Below are positions 51,786 to 60,577 of a stretch of 64,000 nt of DNA, piece by piece. The translations under genes and the position numbers were made by a program. The stretch is taken from the NCBI RefSeq assembly GCF_021699055.1, contig NZ_SSXC01000003.1:62001-126000 (forward strand), written 5' to 3'. The DNA is from Blastococcus sp. MG754426 (GTDB lineage Bacteria > Actinomycetota > Actinomycetes > Mycobacteriales > Geodermatophilaceae). The notes under the pieces were generated by a model that searched no databases, was not told where the DNA came from, and saw nothing but the letters and a program-made list of their open reading frames with translations. Position 1 is the stretch's first letter. Every line of letters starts with the position of its first letter.

Positions 51786-52033
51786 GCGGGTGGCCGCGAC
51801 GCCACGGCGCGGGTGGCGATCTGCGTCCGGTTGGCCAGGCCGAGCTTGGCCAGGATGCTGCCCACGTGGGTCTCCACCGTGCGGGCGGAGAGGACCAGCT
51901 GCCCGGCGATCTGCCGGTTGGTGAGCCCGGCGGCGACCAGGCCGGCGACCTCCCGCTCGCGCGCGGTCAGCGGGTCGGCGGCCCGCGCGGCCCGGGCCGC
52001 CGCCTCGGCCAGGGCGGCCGCCCGCCGGAGCAT
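51782..52033 (-). pseudogene. LuxR-type regulator, N-terminal part lost
   Basis: An 83-residue remnant from ATG 52033. [40 protein letters not shown] and [16 protein letters not shown] form an intact LuxR HTH. Only about 20 residues precede it, where a full LuxR regulator has several hundred. The HTH itself is undamaged, so it might still bind DNA. The truncation point coincides with that of the divergent YceI remnant. Its stop overlaps the hemY stop on the other strand. Confidence 0.6.
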
Positions 52034-52445
52034 GTCCTGCCGGTGGGGCGAGCTGGACGCCGACGAGGCCGGGGTGCCGCGGCGCGTGGTCGCCGAGCTG
52101 GACCTGGGCACCCTGGACACGGGCATCGCCCGGCGGGACGCGGACCTGCGCAAGCCCCGGTTCCTCGACACCGACCGGCACCCGACGATGATCTGGACCG
52201 CCCGCAGCTTCGTCCCGGAGGACGACGGCCGGTGGGCGGCCGAGGGGCTGCTGGAGGTCCGCAGGACCTCCGCGCCGCTGACGGTGCACGGGGTGGCCGA
52301 GATCCTGCCGGACGGGTGGGTCCGGGTGCGGGGCACGGCCGAGCTCGACCGGACGACGGTGGGGATCCGGGCCCCGAGCCTCCTCGTCGGCCGCCTCGTC
52401 CGGATCGACGTCGACGCCTGGCTGAGCCGGGCACCGGCCGGCTGA
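52032..52445 (+). pseudogene. YceI-family protein, N-terminal part lost
   Basis: A 137-residue remnant. [40 protein letters not shown] and [15 protein letters not shown] are the YceI core, and [11 protein letters not shown] is its C-terminus. The first about 60 residues of the lipocalin-like fold (the usual W-x-x-D-x-x-x-S-x-V-x-F strands) are missing. YceI proteins bind polyisoprenoids. ATG 52032 overlaps the opposite-strand ATG by CATG. The loss of two strands probably prevents folding. Confidence 0.6.
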
Positions 52446-52524
52446 GGGAGCGGCGTGTGGTGCGCCGCATCACGGGAGGTGCGGGCATCGGCGCGGCCCG
52501 GTCGGCGTTGGATGTGCCGTGCGC

Positions 52525-52665
52525 ATGCACCTGCACCAGAAGTCCACCGTCCCCCCGGTCCGGTGCTTCAAGCACCACGTGTGGATGGCCGCCTGCTCCG
52601 ACTGCCGCGCCGCCCGTGCGGTCCGGCCGTCGGAGGGGCGCGAGCAGCCGGCACAGGCCGGCTGA
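52525..52665 (+). CDS. Small Cys/His-rich protein
   Basis: A 46-residue basic protein. [20 protein letters not shown] has one Cys and two His, and [15 protein letters not shown] a C-x-x-C pair, together a possible single zinc site. No Shine-Dalgarno is visible. A perfect 17-bp terminator follows 28 bases after the stop, which supports a real transcript. I do not recognise the family. Confidence 0.45.
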   Translation: MHLHQKSTVPPVRCFKHHVWMAACSDCRAARAVRPSEGREQPAQAG

Positions 52666-52693
52666 CGCCACCCGGCACCGGCACCGCCGACCC

Positions 52694-52732
52694 CGCCGAG
52701 GGCCCTGACCGCACCGGTCAGGGCCCTCGGCG
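52694..52732 (+). terminator. Terminator upstream of hemQ
   Basis: A perfect 17-bp stem (52694-52710 with 52716-52732) with a 5-base loop. It insulates hemQ from upstream transcription. Confidence 0.85.
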
Positions 52733-52796
52733 TTCCCGCACCCGAGCGGTCCGCCCGCCAGGGAGGGGTGCGCGGCGGTGCGGGACAATGGCCGGC

Positions 52797-53507
52797 ATGA
52801 GCGAGGACCAGCGCAGCATCGGGAAGCGGGCCAACGAGCTGAACGACACCATCCGCTACACGATGTGGTCGGTGTTCCGGCTGGCCCGCCCGCTGGACGA
52901 CGAGCGCCGGCACCACGTCGCCGCCGAGGTGGGCGAGCTGTTCGCCGAGCTCGCCGGCAAGGACGTCGTCGTCCGCGGGACCTACGACGTCGCCGGGTTC
53001 CGGGCCGACGCCGACCTCATGGTGTGGTGGCACGCGTCCACCGCCGAGGCGCTGCAGGAGGCCTACACCCGCCTGCGGCGCACCACCCTGGGCCGGCACC
53101 TGGAGCCGGTGTGGTCGCAGCTGGCGCTGCACCGCCCCGCGGAGTTCAACCGCAGCCACATCCCGGCCTTCCTGGCCGAGGAGGAGCCGCGGCGCTACAT
53201 CTGCGTCTACCCGTTCGTGCGGTCCTACGAGTGGTACCTGCTGCCCGACGAGGAGCGGCGGGACATGCTCAAGGAGCACGGCATGCAGGCCCGGCCCTAC
53301 CCCGACGTGCGGGCCAACACCGTGGCCGCCTTCGCGCTGGGCGACTACGAGTGGATGCTCGCCTTCGAGGCCGACGAGCTGCACCGCATCGTCGACCTCA
53401 TGCGCGACCTCCGGGCCAGCCGCGCCCGGCGGCACGTGCGCGAGGAGGTGCCGTTCTACACCGGCGTCCGCAAGCCGGTCGCCGAGCTGGTCGCGGACCT
53501 GGCCTGA
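52797..53507 (+). CDS. hemQ: Coproheme decarboxylase (HemQ/ChdC)
   Basis: A 236-residue dimeric ferredoxin-fold haem enzyme. [17 protein letters not shown] opens it, and [20 protein letters not shown] carries the conserved Tyr used in decarboxylation. [20 protein letters not shown] has the haem-ligand His region, and [20 protein letters not shown] follows. It turns coprohaem into haem b with H2O2, the last step of the coproporphyrin pathway. GACAAT lies 7 bases before ATG 52797, so the transcript may be leaderless. ATG 52788 is an in-frame alternative. Confidence 0.95.
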   Translation: MSEDQRSIGKRANELNDTIRYTMWSVFRLARPLDDERRHHVAAEVGELFAELAGKDVVVRGTYDVAGFRADADLMVWWHASTAEALQEAYTRLRRTTLGRHLEPVWSQLALHRPAEFNRSHIPAFLAEEEPRRYICVYPFVRSYEWYLLPDEERRDMLKEHGMQARPYPDVRANTVAAFALGDYEWMLAFEADELHRIVDLMRDLRASRARRHVREEVPFYTGVRKPVAELVADLA

Positions 53508-53553
53508 GCCACTCGTAGGGGTCCGAGGGCGGTCTCCGAGGGATCGAGATCGT

Positions 53554-53611
53554 CCGTGTACGCCTGAGGGCGGTCACCGGGTGCTCGGTGACCGCCCTCA
53601 GGCGTACACGG
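53554..53611. terminator. Very long bidirectional terminator
   Basis: A perfect 25-bp stem (53554-53578 with 53587-53611) and an 8-base loop lie between convergent hemQ and msrB, 8 bases from the msrB stop. Confidence 0.9.
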
Positions 53612-53618
53612 GTGCGGG

Positions 53619-54035
53619 CTACTCCGCCGGCTGCAGCCGGACCGAGACGCTGTTGATGCAGTAGCGGTCCCCGGTCGGCGTCTGCGGCGCGTCGTCGAAC
53701 AGGTGGCCCAGGTGGCTGTGGCACGTCGCGCACAGCACCTCGGTGCGGACCATCCCGAAGCTGCGGTCCTCGCGGAGGATGACGTTGTCCTCGGCGGAGG
53801 CCTCGTAGAACGAGGGCCAGCCGCAGTGCGAGTCGAACTTGGTCTCGGAGCGGAACAGCTCGGCACCGCAGGCGCGGCACTCGTAGACACCGACGGTCTT
53901 GGTGTCGACGTACTCACCGGTCCAGGGACGCTCGGTGCCGGCCTGGCGCAGCACCTGGTACTCCTCCGGCGACAGCTGCGCCCGCCACTCCTCGTCGGTC
54001 TTCGTGACCCGGGGCTTCTGGGGGGAGGTCGTCAT
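53619..54035 (-). CDS. msrB: Peptide methionine-(R)-S-oxide reductase
   Basis: A 138-residue MsrB. Zinc-binding C-x-x-C pairs are at 53/56 (YECRACGAEL) and 102/105 (LCATCHSHLG). The catalytic Cys 126 is in RYCINSVSVRL, and HCGWPSFYEAS is the substrate-binding strand. It repairs methionine-R-sulfoxide in proteins with thioredoxin or mycothiol systems. The place next to hemQ is conserved in actinobacteria. Confidence 0.97.
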   Translation of the reverse strand: MTTSPQKPRVTKTDEEWRAQLSPEEYQVLRQAGTERPWTGEYVDTKTVGVYECRACGAELFRSETKFDSHCGWPSFYEASAEDNVILREDRSFGMVRTEVLCATCHSHLGHLFDDAPQTPTGDRYCINSVSVRLQPAE

Positions 54036-54076
54036 GCCTGGTCGAACGAGCCGCGTCGCGGCACCATTCCCGGTGC

Positions 54077-54742
54077 TCAGCGGCCCAGACCGGCGTCGCG
54101 GGCGCGCACGATCGCCTGCGCCCGGTCGGTGACCTGGAGCTTGGCCAGCACGTTCGACACGTTGTTGCGCACCGTCTTCGGGGAGAGGTACAGGGCGGCG
54201 GCGATCTGCGCGTTGGAGCGCCCGGCGGCGACCAGGTCGAGCACCTCCCGCTCCCGCGCGGTCAGCTGCGGGAACGCCGCCTCGGGCCCGGCCGGGCCGC
54301 CGGCGAAGAAGTCGGCGATCCGGCGGGCCAGGGCAGCACCGAAGACCGCGCCCCCCGAGGCCACCGTGGTCACCGCCCGCACCACCTCCTCCTGGTCGGC
54401 GCCCTTGAGCAGGTAGCCGCGCGCGCCGGCCCGGACGGCGGCGAACACGGTGCCGTCGTCCTCGCTCATGGTCAGGACGACGACGCCGACCGACGGCGAC
54501 GCCGAGGTGACCCGCCGGGTGGCCTCGATCCCGTCGATGCCCGGCATCTGCACGTCCATCACGACGACGTCGGGCTGCTCCTCGAGCGCCAGGGCGACCG
54601 CGGTCTCGCCGTCGGCGGCGGCCCCGACCACGGTGATGCCCGGCACGCTGTCGAGCAGCATGGCCAGGCCGTCGCGGTAGACCGGGTGGTCGTCGGCCAC
54701 CACGATCCGCAGCGGGTCGTCGTCCCGGGCGGGTTCACCCAC
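54077..54742 (-). CDS. NarL/LuxR-family response regulator
   Basis: A 221-residue regulator. The receiver has acidic D17/D18 (VVADDHPVYRDGLAMLL), phospho-acceptor D63 (VVVMDVQMPGIDGIE), the Thr of VVLTMSEDD and Lys of YLLKGA. The LuxR HTH is [20 protein letters not shown] with SPKTVRNNVSNVLAKLQV. GTG 54742 overlaps the kinase 3' end by 8 bases. It pairs with the frameshifted kinase upstream. Its target is probably the divergent membrane-protein gene. Confidence 0.95.
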   Translation of the reverse strand: MGEPARDDDPLRIVVADDHPVYRDGLAMLLDSVPGITVVGAAADGETAVALALEEQPDVVVMDVQMPGIDGIEATRRVTSASPSVGVVVLTMSEDDGTVFAAVRAGARGYLLKGADQEEVVRAVTTVASGGAVFGAALARRIADFFAGGPAGPEAAFPQLTAREREVLDLVAAGRSNAQIAAALYLSPKTVRNNVSNVLAKLQVTDRAQAIVRARDAGLGR

Positions 54743-56872
54743 GGCTGTCTCCTCCCTCGGCGGGCAGCACCGCCCGCACCACCGTCCCGCCGTCGGGCGG
54801 GCACGACACCGTGCACCGGCCGCCGAGCTCGGCGGCGCGCTCGCGCAGCGACACCAGCCCCACCCCGGCCGGGGCGTCCTCCGGGATGCCGACGCCGTCG
54901 TCGGTCACGGTCAGCACCAGCGACCGGTCGGCCCCGCGGACGAGCTCCACCCGGCAGGTCGTCGCCCGAGCGTGCCGGGCGACGTTGGCCAGCGCCTCCG
55001 ACGCGATGCGGTAGGCGGCCACCTCGACCGCGGCGGGGAGGTCGTCGGCGGCCGGGTCCGCCGCCACCGTGGTGACCGTGCCGGCCCCCAGCAGCCGTCG
55101 GCCTGCTGGCGCACCGCTCCGGTCAGGCCGAGGTCGTCCAGCGCGGGCGGCCGCAGGTCGTGCACCAGCCGGCGGACGTCGCCCAGCGCCCCGGCGACGT
55201 CGTCCCTGGCCGCGCGCAGCAGCCGGTCGGCGTCCTCCGCGCGCCCCGCGGCGGTGAGGTTGCGGGCGGTGTCGATGCGCAGGACGACGGCGCCGAGGCT
55301 CGGGCCCAGCCCGTCGTGCAGGTCGCGGCGCAGCCGGCGGCGCTCCTCCTCGCGGGCCGCGACCAGCTCCTCGCGGCTCTGCTGCAGCTGGGCGGCCAGC
55401 GAGCTCGCCCGGGCGGCGGCCGCCGCCTGGCGCACGACGTCGGCCAGGAGGCCCTCGTCGCGGCTGACCAGGTGTGCGCGGACGCCGTCCCGGGGCAGGA
55501 GCAGGCGGCCGACCTCCTCACCGCGGTAGGCGATGGGCAGCGACCGGACCGCCGGTGGGCGGGTGCCGTGCTCGGCGACCAGGCGCTCGCCGCCCGCGTG
55601 GTCGACCTCGACGCCGACGTAGGGGGTCCGGAACGCCTCCGCGACCGCCGCCGCGATCGCCACGAGCTGGGCCTCGGCGCCGTCGGAGCGCTCCAGCCGG
55701 GCGGCCAGCTCCGAGACGACCCGGTAGGGGTCGTCCCGCTCGCCGAGCACCCAGCGCCGGACGAGGCGCCACAGCGGTGCGCGCAGCGGCACGTAGGCGG
55801 CCGCGACCAGGAGCAGCGTCAGCAGGGTGGCGTCCCGCTCGCCGAACCGGTCGCCGAGCAGCGCCCCTGCGCCGGCCAGCACCGCCAGGTCGAGCAGCAC
55901 CACGCCGACGCCGAGCACGCCGTAGACCACGGTGCCGCCGAGCAGCCGGTCGATGTCGACCGCGCCCGGGCGCAGGATGCCGACGGCCACGGCACCGCCG
56001 GTCAGCGCGACGGCGACCATCAGGGCCAGCGCGCTCGGCTCGCCCGGCAGCAGCAGCGTGCCGAGCATGACCAGCAGGTCCACGACGGCGGCCCAGAGCA
56101 GCCAGCGCATCCGCCGGCGGTCCTCGCCCGTGGCCCGGCGGTAGCGGACGACCACCCAGCCCGCGGGCACCGCGATCCCCAGCACGGCGACGGGGAAGGC
56201 GATCCGCAGGAGGGGCAGGGCCACCGACCCGGGCAGCGGCAGGCTGGTCAGGTCCAGGTCCAGCGAGCGGTAGACCGCGGGCACCTGACCGTCGTCGGCC
56301 GTGAAGGCGACCTCCGCGGGGACCACCAGCAGGAGCGCGGGCAGCAGGGCGGTGGACGCCAGGCTGCCGATCGCGACCGGCCGCCAGCGGCCGCCCGGCA
56401 GCCGCCCGTCGGGGTAGAGGAGCAGCAGGAGCGGTAGGCCGAGCAGCAGCGCGGCGCCCAGCCGCTGCAGGAACCAGAAGGCGAGGCTCGCCCCGGGCAG
56501 TGCCGGGTCGTGCTGGACCGCGTACGCGAGCCACGACTCGGCGAGGCCGTCCACCGCCCAGAACAGCCCCGTGCCCGCGAGCACCCAGGAGACGGCGTTG
56601 CCCGGGGCCCGGAGGAGCAGCAGCGCCCCGGGGACGGCGACGGCGACACCGGCGAGCGCGGCCGGCGAGCCGGGGGCCACGTCCACGGCGGCCCGCGCCG
56701 CATCCGGGGTCAGCACGTCCAGGACGGCGGCCGCGGCGCAGGCGGCCAGCGACAGGGCGAGGACGGCCCAGGCGGCTGGCCGGGCGGCCCCGCCCCGTCG
56801 AGATGGCACCGGTGGCGGGCCCTGCGAGGGCGACGCACCGGTCCGCCCGTTCACCGGCGCCTGTGTCCGCAC
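54735..56872 (-). pseudogene. Histidine kinase interrupted by a frameshift
   Basis: From GTG 56872 the frame encodes eight or so membrane helices, a GAF-like region, and the HisKA_3 box RRDLHDGLGPSLGAVVLRID with the phospho-His. It then reads LTGAVRQQADGCWGPAR out of frame. The HATPase continues in another frame as VAADPAADDLPAAVEVAAYR, NVARHARAT and DDGVGIPEDAPAGVGLVSLR. The locus length is not a multiple of three; one missing base near 55094-55102 would restore LLGAGTV. So it is disrupted, or there is an assembly error. It is the cognate sensor of the 54077 regulator. Confidence 0.8.
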
Positions 56873-56917
56873 GCGCAGATCCTGGCCTGCCGGGGTCCCG
56901 GACGTCACGGGGCAGCT

Positions 56918-56938
56918 GTCCCGGGTCGCCCGGGACAC
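56918..56938. promoter_or_regulatory. Palindromic candidate operator
   Basis: TGTCCCGGG-TCG-CCCGGGACA is a perfect 9-bp inverted repeat with a 3-base spacer in the divergent gap between the kinase and the membrane-protein gene. It is a plausible binding site for the adjacent response regulator. Confidence 0.5.
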
Positions 56939-57046
56939 CTCTCGGGACCGGATCGAGGGCAGCAGGCCCTGGGTGCCCGGGACGCGTCCCCGCGACCGTT
57001 CTCCCAGGCGGTGCACAGGGCACCGCACCTCACCACCGGAGACGAG

Positions 57047-57691
57047 ATGTCCCTCAGCACCACACCTGCCCCCGCCCGCACCGACGTCGCGCAGTCCCGG
57101 GGCACGGTCCCCGGTGCCTCGACCGGCCTGGTCCGCCGGGCCGGCGTCGCCGTCGCCGCCGGCGCGGGGTCCTGGGCGACCGCCTGCGCCCTGCTGGGCA
57201 CGACGCCGCCCGCCGGCACCTGGCAGGCGACGGTCGTCAACGTGGCCGCCGTGGCCTTCCAGGTCGGCCTGATGTTCCTGGTGACGGTGCAGATGCGGAC
57301 CGGCGCCATCGGCACCGGCCGCCTGGCCCGGCGCCTCCTGCACGTCGAGCACGGCCTCCTCGCGGTGGCCGTCGTGTCCTCGCTGATGTGGGCGTTCACG
57401 CCCGGCCTCTACGACACCGGGTTCTTCTTCGTGATCGACCTCTTCTGGCCGCTGTCCATGCTCGGCATGGCCGCCCTGGGGGTCCGCATCGCGATCGCGG
57501 GCCGCTGGACGGGCATCGCCCGCTTCTGGCCGATGGTCGCCGAGAGCTGGGCGCCGGTCACCGTGCCGACCGCGTTCCTCCTGCCGGCGATCACCCAGTA
57601 CGTGGGCGCCGCCCACCTGCTGGTCGGGTACGTCGTCCTGGGCGTCGTCCTCGCCACCCGGCCGCACCTCACCGGCGCCCGCGACCGCTGA
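57047..57691 (+). CDS. Polytopic membrane protein of unknown function
   Basis: A 214-residue protein with about six transmembrane helices, among them AGVAVAAGAGSWATACALLG, VVNVAAVAFQVGLMFLVTVQ, LLAVAVVSSLMWAFTPGLYD, FFFVIDLFWPLSMLGMAALG and LLPAITQYVGAAHLLVGYVV. No family is recognised. GGAGACGAG precedes ATG. It is divergent from the two-component operon, with a palindrome in the shared promoter region. This suggests it is the regulated target, like membrane proteins beside LiaS/DesK-type systems. Confidence 0.85.
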   Translation: MSLSTTPAPARTDVAQSRGTVPGASTGLVRRAGVAVAAGAGSWATACALLGTTPPAGTWQATVVNVAAVAFQVGLMFLVTVQMRTGAIGTGRLARRLLHVEHGLLAVAVVSSLMWAFTPGLYDTGFFFVIDLFWPLSMLGMAALGVRIAIAGRWTGIARFWPMVAESWAPVTVPTAFLLPAITQYVGAAHLLVGYVVLGVVLATRPHLTGARDR

Positions 57692-57735
57692 AGCCCCTCC
57701 CGCGAGCTCGCGGGGGAACCCTGCACCGAGCGCCT

Positions 57736-57769
57736 GGCGCCCCGTCTCCCTCCGGGGAGGCGGGGCGCC
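57736..57769 (+). terminator. Terminator after the membrane-protein gene
   Basis: A 9-bp stem (57736-57744 with 57761-57769, ggcgccccg / cggggcgcc) with further pairing inside. Confidence 0.65.
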
Positions 57770-57800
57770 GTCGCCCCGTGCCGCGGAGGAGACTGGCGGG

Positions 57801-58277
57801 GTGACCGCCGCCCCCCAGCCGCCCGACGGCCTCCTGCCCGACGTCTGGTTCACCCGTGACCTGCCCGTGCTCCGGGCGATCGCCCGGCTGGTCGACGAGC
57901 CCAAGCACGGCGGCGCCCCCTACCTGCTGGGCTCGGTCGTCCCGGGCAGCGGCCTGCCGAAGGCGGAGGTCATCGCCGCCGCGAAGGCGCTCGCGACCGC
58001 CGGCTACATCGAGCCGCTGACCAACCACGCCGGCGACATCGTGCGGATCACCGCCATCTCGGCCGAGGCGCGCCGGATCACCGGCCTCTGGCCGACGCCG
58101 CAGGGGGAGTGGGAGCGGCTGCTCGAGCAGCTGGCGGCCCGGGCCGCGAACGCGCCCACCGACGTCGAGCGGCAGCGCTGGCGGGCGTTCGCCGACGCGG
58201 CCGCCGCGGTGGGGGAGCACGACGGCGCGCTGCTCATGTCGGCGCTGATCGGCGGGTACGTGCCCCGGGCCCGCTGA
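57801..58277 (+). CDS. Hypothetical protein with possible winged-helix region
   Basis: A 158-residue protein. PKAEVIAAAKALATAGYIEP followed by LTNHAGDIVRITAISAEARR resembles a winged-helix recognition and wing. A helical C-terminus (LLEQLAARAANAPTDVERQR) may form a dimer interface. I do not recognise the family. GGAGGAGAC precedes GTG 57801. A DNA-binding role is only suggested. Confidence 0.7.
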   Translation: MTAAPQPPDGLLPDVWFTRDLPVLRAIARLVDEPKHGGAPYLLGSVVPGSGLPKAEVIAAAKALATAGYIEPLTNHAGDIVRITAISAEARRITGLWPTPQGEWERLLEQLAARAANAPTDVERQRWRAFADAAAAVGEHDGALLMSALIGGYVPRAR

Positions 58278-58390
58278 CGGCGGCCGTCCGGGCGTGAGCG
58301 TGTGCGCGGGCGCCCGGTTCCGTGGGCGGAAACCCCTCGGGAGCGCACACGCTCGGCAGTGCAGGCGCGTCCCGGGCGGGCCCGCGGACG

Positions 58391-58428
58391 ACGACGCCCC
58401 CGCCCGGAGGACCGGACGGGGGCGTCGT
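58391..58428 (-). terminator. Terminator of the cold-shock gene
   Basis: A perfect 12-bp stem (58391-58402 with 58417-58428), with an inner ccgg pair, 13 bases past the stop. Confidence 0.85.
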
Positions 58429-58441
58429 GCTGATCAGGAGA

Positions 58442-58645
58442 TCAGAGCGGGGTGACGTTCGCAGCCTGCGGGCCCTTCTGGCCCTGCTCGATGTCGAACG
58501 CGATCCGCTGGCCTTCATCGAGCGAGCGGTACCCGCTGGTCTGGATGGCCGAGTAGTGGACGAACACGTCCGGTCCGCCGCCGTCGGGGGTGGCGAAGCC
58601 GAACCCCTTCTCCGCGTTGAACCACTTGACAGTTCCTTCGGGCAT
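58442..58645 (-). CDS. Cold-shock-domain protein
   Basis: A 67-residue Csp. [20 protein letters not shown] contains RNP1 (K-G-F-G-F) and [10 protein letters not shown] contains RNP2. The length is standard. It binds single-stranded RNA or DNA and melts structured RNA. One of several paralogues expected in actinobacteria. Confidence 0.97.
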   Translation of the reverse strand: MPEGTVKWFNAEKGFGFATPDGGGPDVFVHYSAIQTSGYRSLDEGQRIAFDIEQGQKGPQAANVTPL

Positions 58646-58791
58646 TGCTCGCTCCTAGCTGAGGTGGTGCATCGGGGTCCTGCCATAGCGCAGGGCCTTC
58701 CCGACGCGCCCACCCTAGCCGTCGATGGCCGGAAGGGAACACCGGCGCGGCACAACTGTGACCTGGGGCTCTCCGGCGGGCCGCCGGGCGC

Positions 58792-59199
58792 TCACAGCAG
58801 CCGGCCCGGTTCCTCGGGGAAGTCGGGGGCCACGCGCCGGCCACGGCGGCTCCGGCTCGGGCCGTACGCGCCGACCGAGTACGGGTCGCGGGCGGGCGGG
58901 GCGGCGGGCAGCGCGAGCGGCTCGGCGCGCCACGAGCGGACGCCGATCGGCCGGTCCACCAGGAACGCCGGGGCCGCCGCGGGGAGCAGCCGGGCGGTCG
59001 CCGCCACCGACCACCGGCGCAGGGCCAGGTGCCCGGCCAGGAGGACGGCGAGGGTGATCGAGACGGTGAGGAAGGCGTCGGTGACCGCGGTCGCCACGTC
59101 GAGGGCGGTGATCCGGGGCCAGCCGATGGTCTCCAGCCGGTGCCCGACCATCTCGACGACGACGTACAGCGCGCCGTACGCCAGCAACCAGATCCTCAC
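58792..59199 (-). CDS. Small membrane protein
   Basis: A 135-residue protein. VRIWLLAYGALYVVVEMVG is a transmembrane helix at the start, and VTDAFLTVSITLAVLLAGHL a second. The C-terminal 60 residues are Pro/Arg-rich and probably cytoplasmic. GGAGGAGCACG precedes GTG 59199. I know no family. Confidence 0.7.
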   Translation of the reverse strand: MRIWLLAYGALYVVVEMVGHRLETIGWPRITALDVATAVTDAFLTVSITLAVLLAGHLALRRWSVAATARLLPAAAPAFLVDRPIGVRSWRAEPLALPAAPPARDPYSVGAYGPSRSRRGRRVAPDFPEEPGRLL

Positions 59200-59457
59200 C
59201 CGTGCTCCTCCGCGGTGGTCGACAGGTGCATCGACCACCGCTACCCCGGGCTGGAGCGCCGGTCGCGGGGCGGGCAGCGGCGCTCACCCGTCCGGGGGAG
59301 CGGGTCCGTCCGGGCGGAGGACGGCGGCGGGCTCCCGCATGCGCGCGGCGCGGTCTTGCGGTTTTCCTGCGCTTCCCTCGGCACCGCCGTGCGGCTGCTC
59401 CCCGACGGTGGGACCTGCCGGACGGATCCGGCGCGCCACCGATCCAGGAGAACCGCC

Positions 59458-59703
59458 ATGCAGCCGCTCGTCGCCCCGCCCGTGCCCGCCCGCGCCGCCG
59501 TCCCGGGGGGTGCCGTCGTCCTGCGCGACGTGGAGGACCTGCACGACGCCGACCTCGACCAGCTCCTCGCCGACCGCCTGGCCGAGTCCGCCGACGCACT
59601 GCGCGCCGTGGTGACCGCCGCCCGGCTGGTGCAGCAGATCGGCCGGCCGGACGCCCTGCTGGCGCACCGTCTCGACCCGGCCGCGCACCGGCTGGCCGGC
59701 TGA
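59458..59703 (+). CDS. Small helical hypothetical protein
   Basis: An 81-residue protein. DVEDLHDADLDQLLADRLAE then SADALRAVVTAARLVQQIGR predicts a long amphipathic helix or coiled coil. No motif or membrane segment. CAGGAGAACC precedes ATG. A terminator-like hairpin follows directly. Conserved family not recognised. Confidence 0.6.
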   Translation: MQPLVAPPVPARAAVPGGAVVLRDVEDLHDADLDQLLADRLAESADALRAVVTAARLVQQIGRPDALLAHRLDPAAHRLAG

Positions 59704-59720
59704 ACCGCGCGCTCCGGCGA

Positions 59721-59759
59721 CGGGCCGCCCCTCACCCCTCCGGGTGGGGAGGCGGCCCG
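59721..59759 (+). terminator. Terminator after the 81-residue gene
   Basis: A stem with arms cgggccgcc (59721-59729) and ggcggcccg (59751-59759), with partial pairing inside. Confidence 0.6.
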
Positions 59760-59932
59760 TTCCGGTCCCGACGAGGCTCGCAGCTGCCGATGGGCTCCCC
59801 GCGTCACCGGGCGACCGGTGGCGCGCCGTTCGGCGGGACACGCCCCGGTGGTGTGCGGTTTCCGCTGGTCGCCGCGCTAGCTTCCGCGCGGGCACAACGG
59901 CGCCCGCCCGTCCCGTATGCAGTGGAGGACCC

Positions 59933-60568
59933 ATGACCGAGCCGGAGCACGACCGGCCCGAGGAGAGCACCCAGGCCGACGTCACCCTCGTGGCGCGTGG
60001 GCTGACGGCGACGGCGCAGGTGGAGGTCTCCAACGAGCACACGATCGTCGTCCGTCCCCTCGGGGAGGGGACGGAGTGGAAGCGGGCCATCAAGCCCGGG
60101 GACCCGGTCGCCCTCTACTGGGTGAGCGGGTACGAGGAGCGCTCCCTGCCCGCGAAGATCACCAGCGTCGAGGCCGGCGAGGAGCCGCTGTGGCACCTGG
60201 TGCCCACCGGCCCGGCCGAGCGCAGCCAGCGCCGCCGGACGGTGCGGGCCCGGGTCGAGGTCCCCGTCGTCATGCCGTGGCTCGACGGGCTGCTCGTCGG
60301 CTCCACGGTCGACCTCAGCGAGGCCGGGCTCCGCGCGCTGGTCGACGGGTGGGGGCTGCCCCCGGAGCCGGGCACCCGGGCGCACATGAGCCTGACCATC
60401 GGCGACGCCACCGTCGACGTGCGCGGCGCGATCGTCCGCCAGCAGGTCCACGGGGCGCGGTGGCTGCTGTCCATGCAGTTCCACGACGTCGAGGAGAGGG
60501 ACGCCGACGTGCTGCGCCGGCGGGTCTTCCAGGCGCTGCGCGAGGAGCGCGCGGCCGCCCTCGACTGA
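59933..60568 (+). CDS. PilZ-domain c-di-GMP-binding protein
   Basis: A 211-residue protein. An N-terminal YcgR-like beta domain (TAQVEVSNEHTIVVRPLGE) is followed by PilZ, with the R-x-x-x-R region RSQRRRTVRARV (residues 98-109) and the D-x-S-x-x-G motif DLSEAGLRAL (127-136). Both elements needed for c-di-GMP are present. It probably changes a motility, secretion or wall process when c-di-GMP rises; the partner is unknown. GGAGGACCC precedes ATG. Confidence 0.88.
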   Translation: MTEPEHDRPEESTQADVTLVARGLTATAQVEVSNEHTIVVRPLGEGTEWKRAIKPGDPVALYWVSGYEERSLPAKITSVEAGEEPLWHLVPTGPAERSQRRRTVRARVEVPVVMPWLDGLLVGSTVDLSEAGLRALVDGWGLPPEPGTRAHMSLTIGDATVDVRGAIVRQQVHGARWLLSMQFHDVEERDADVLRRRVFQALREERAAALD

Positions 60569-60577
60569 GGACGGCGC

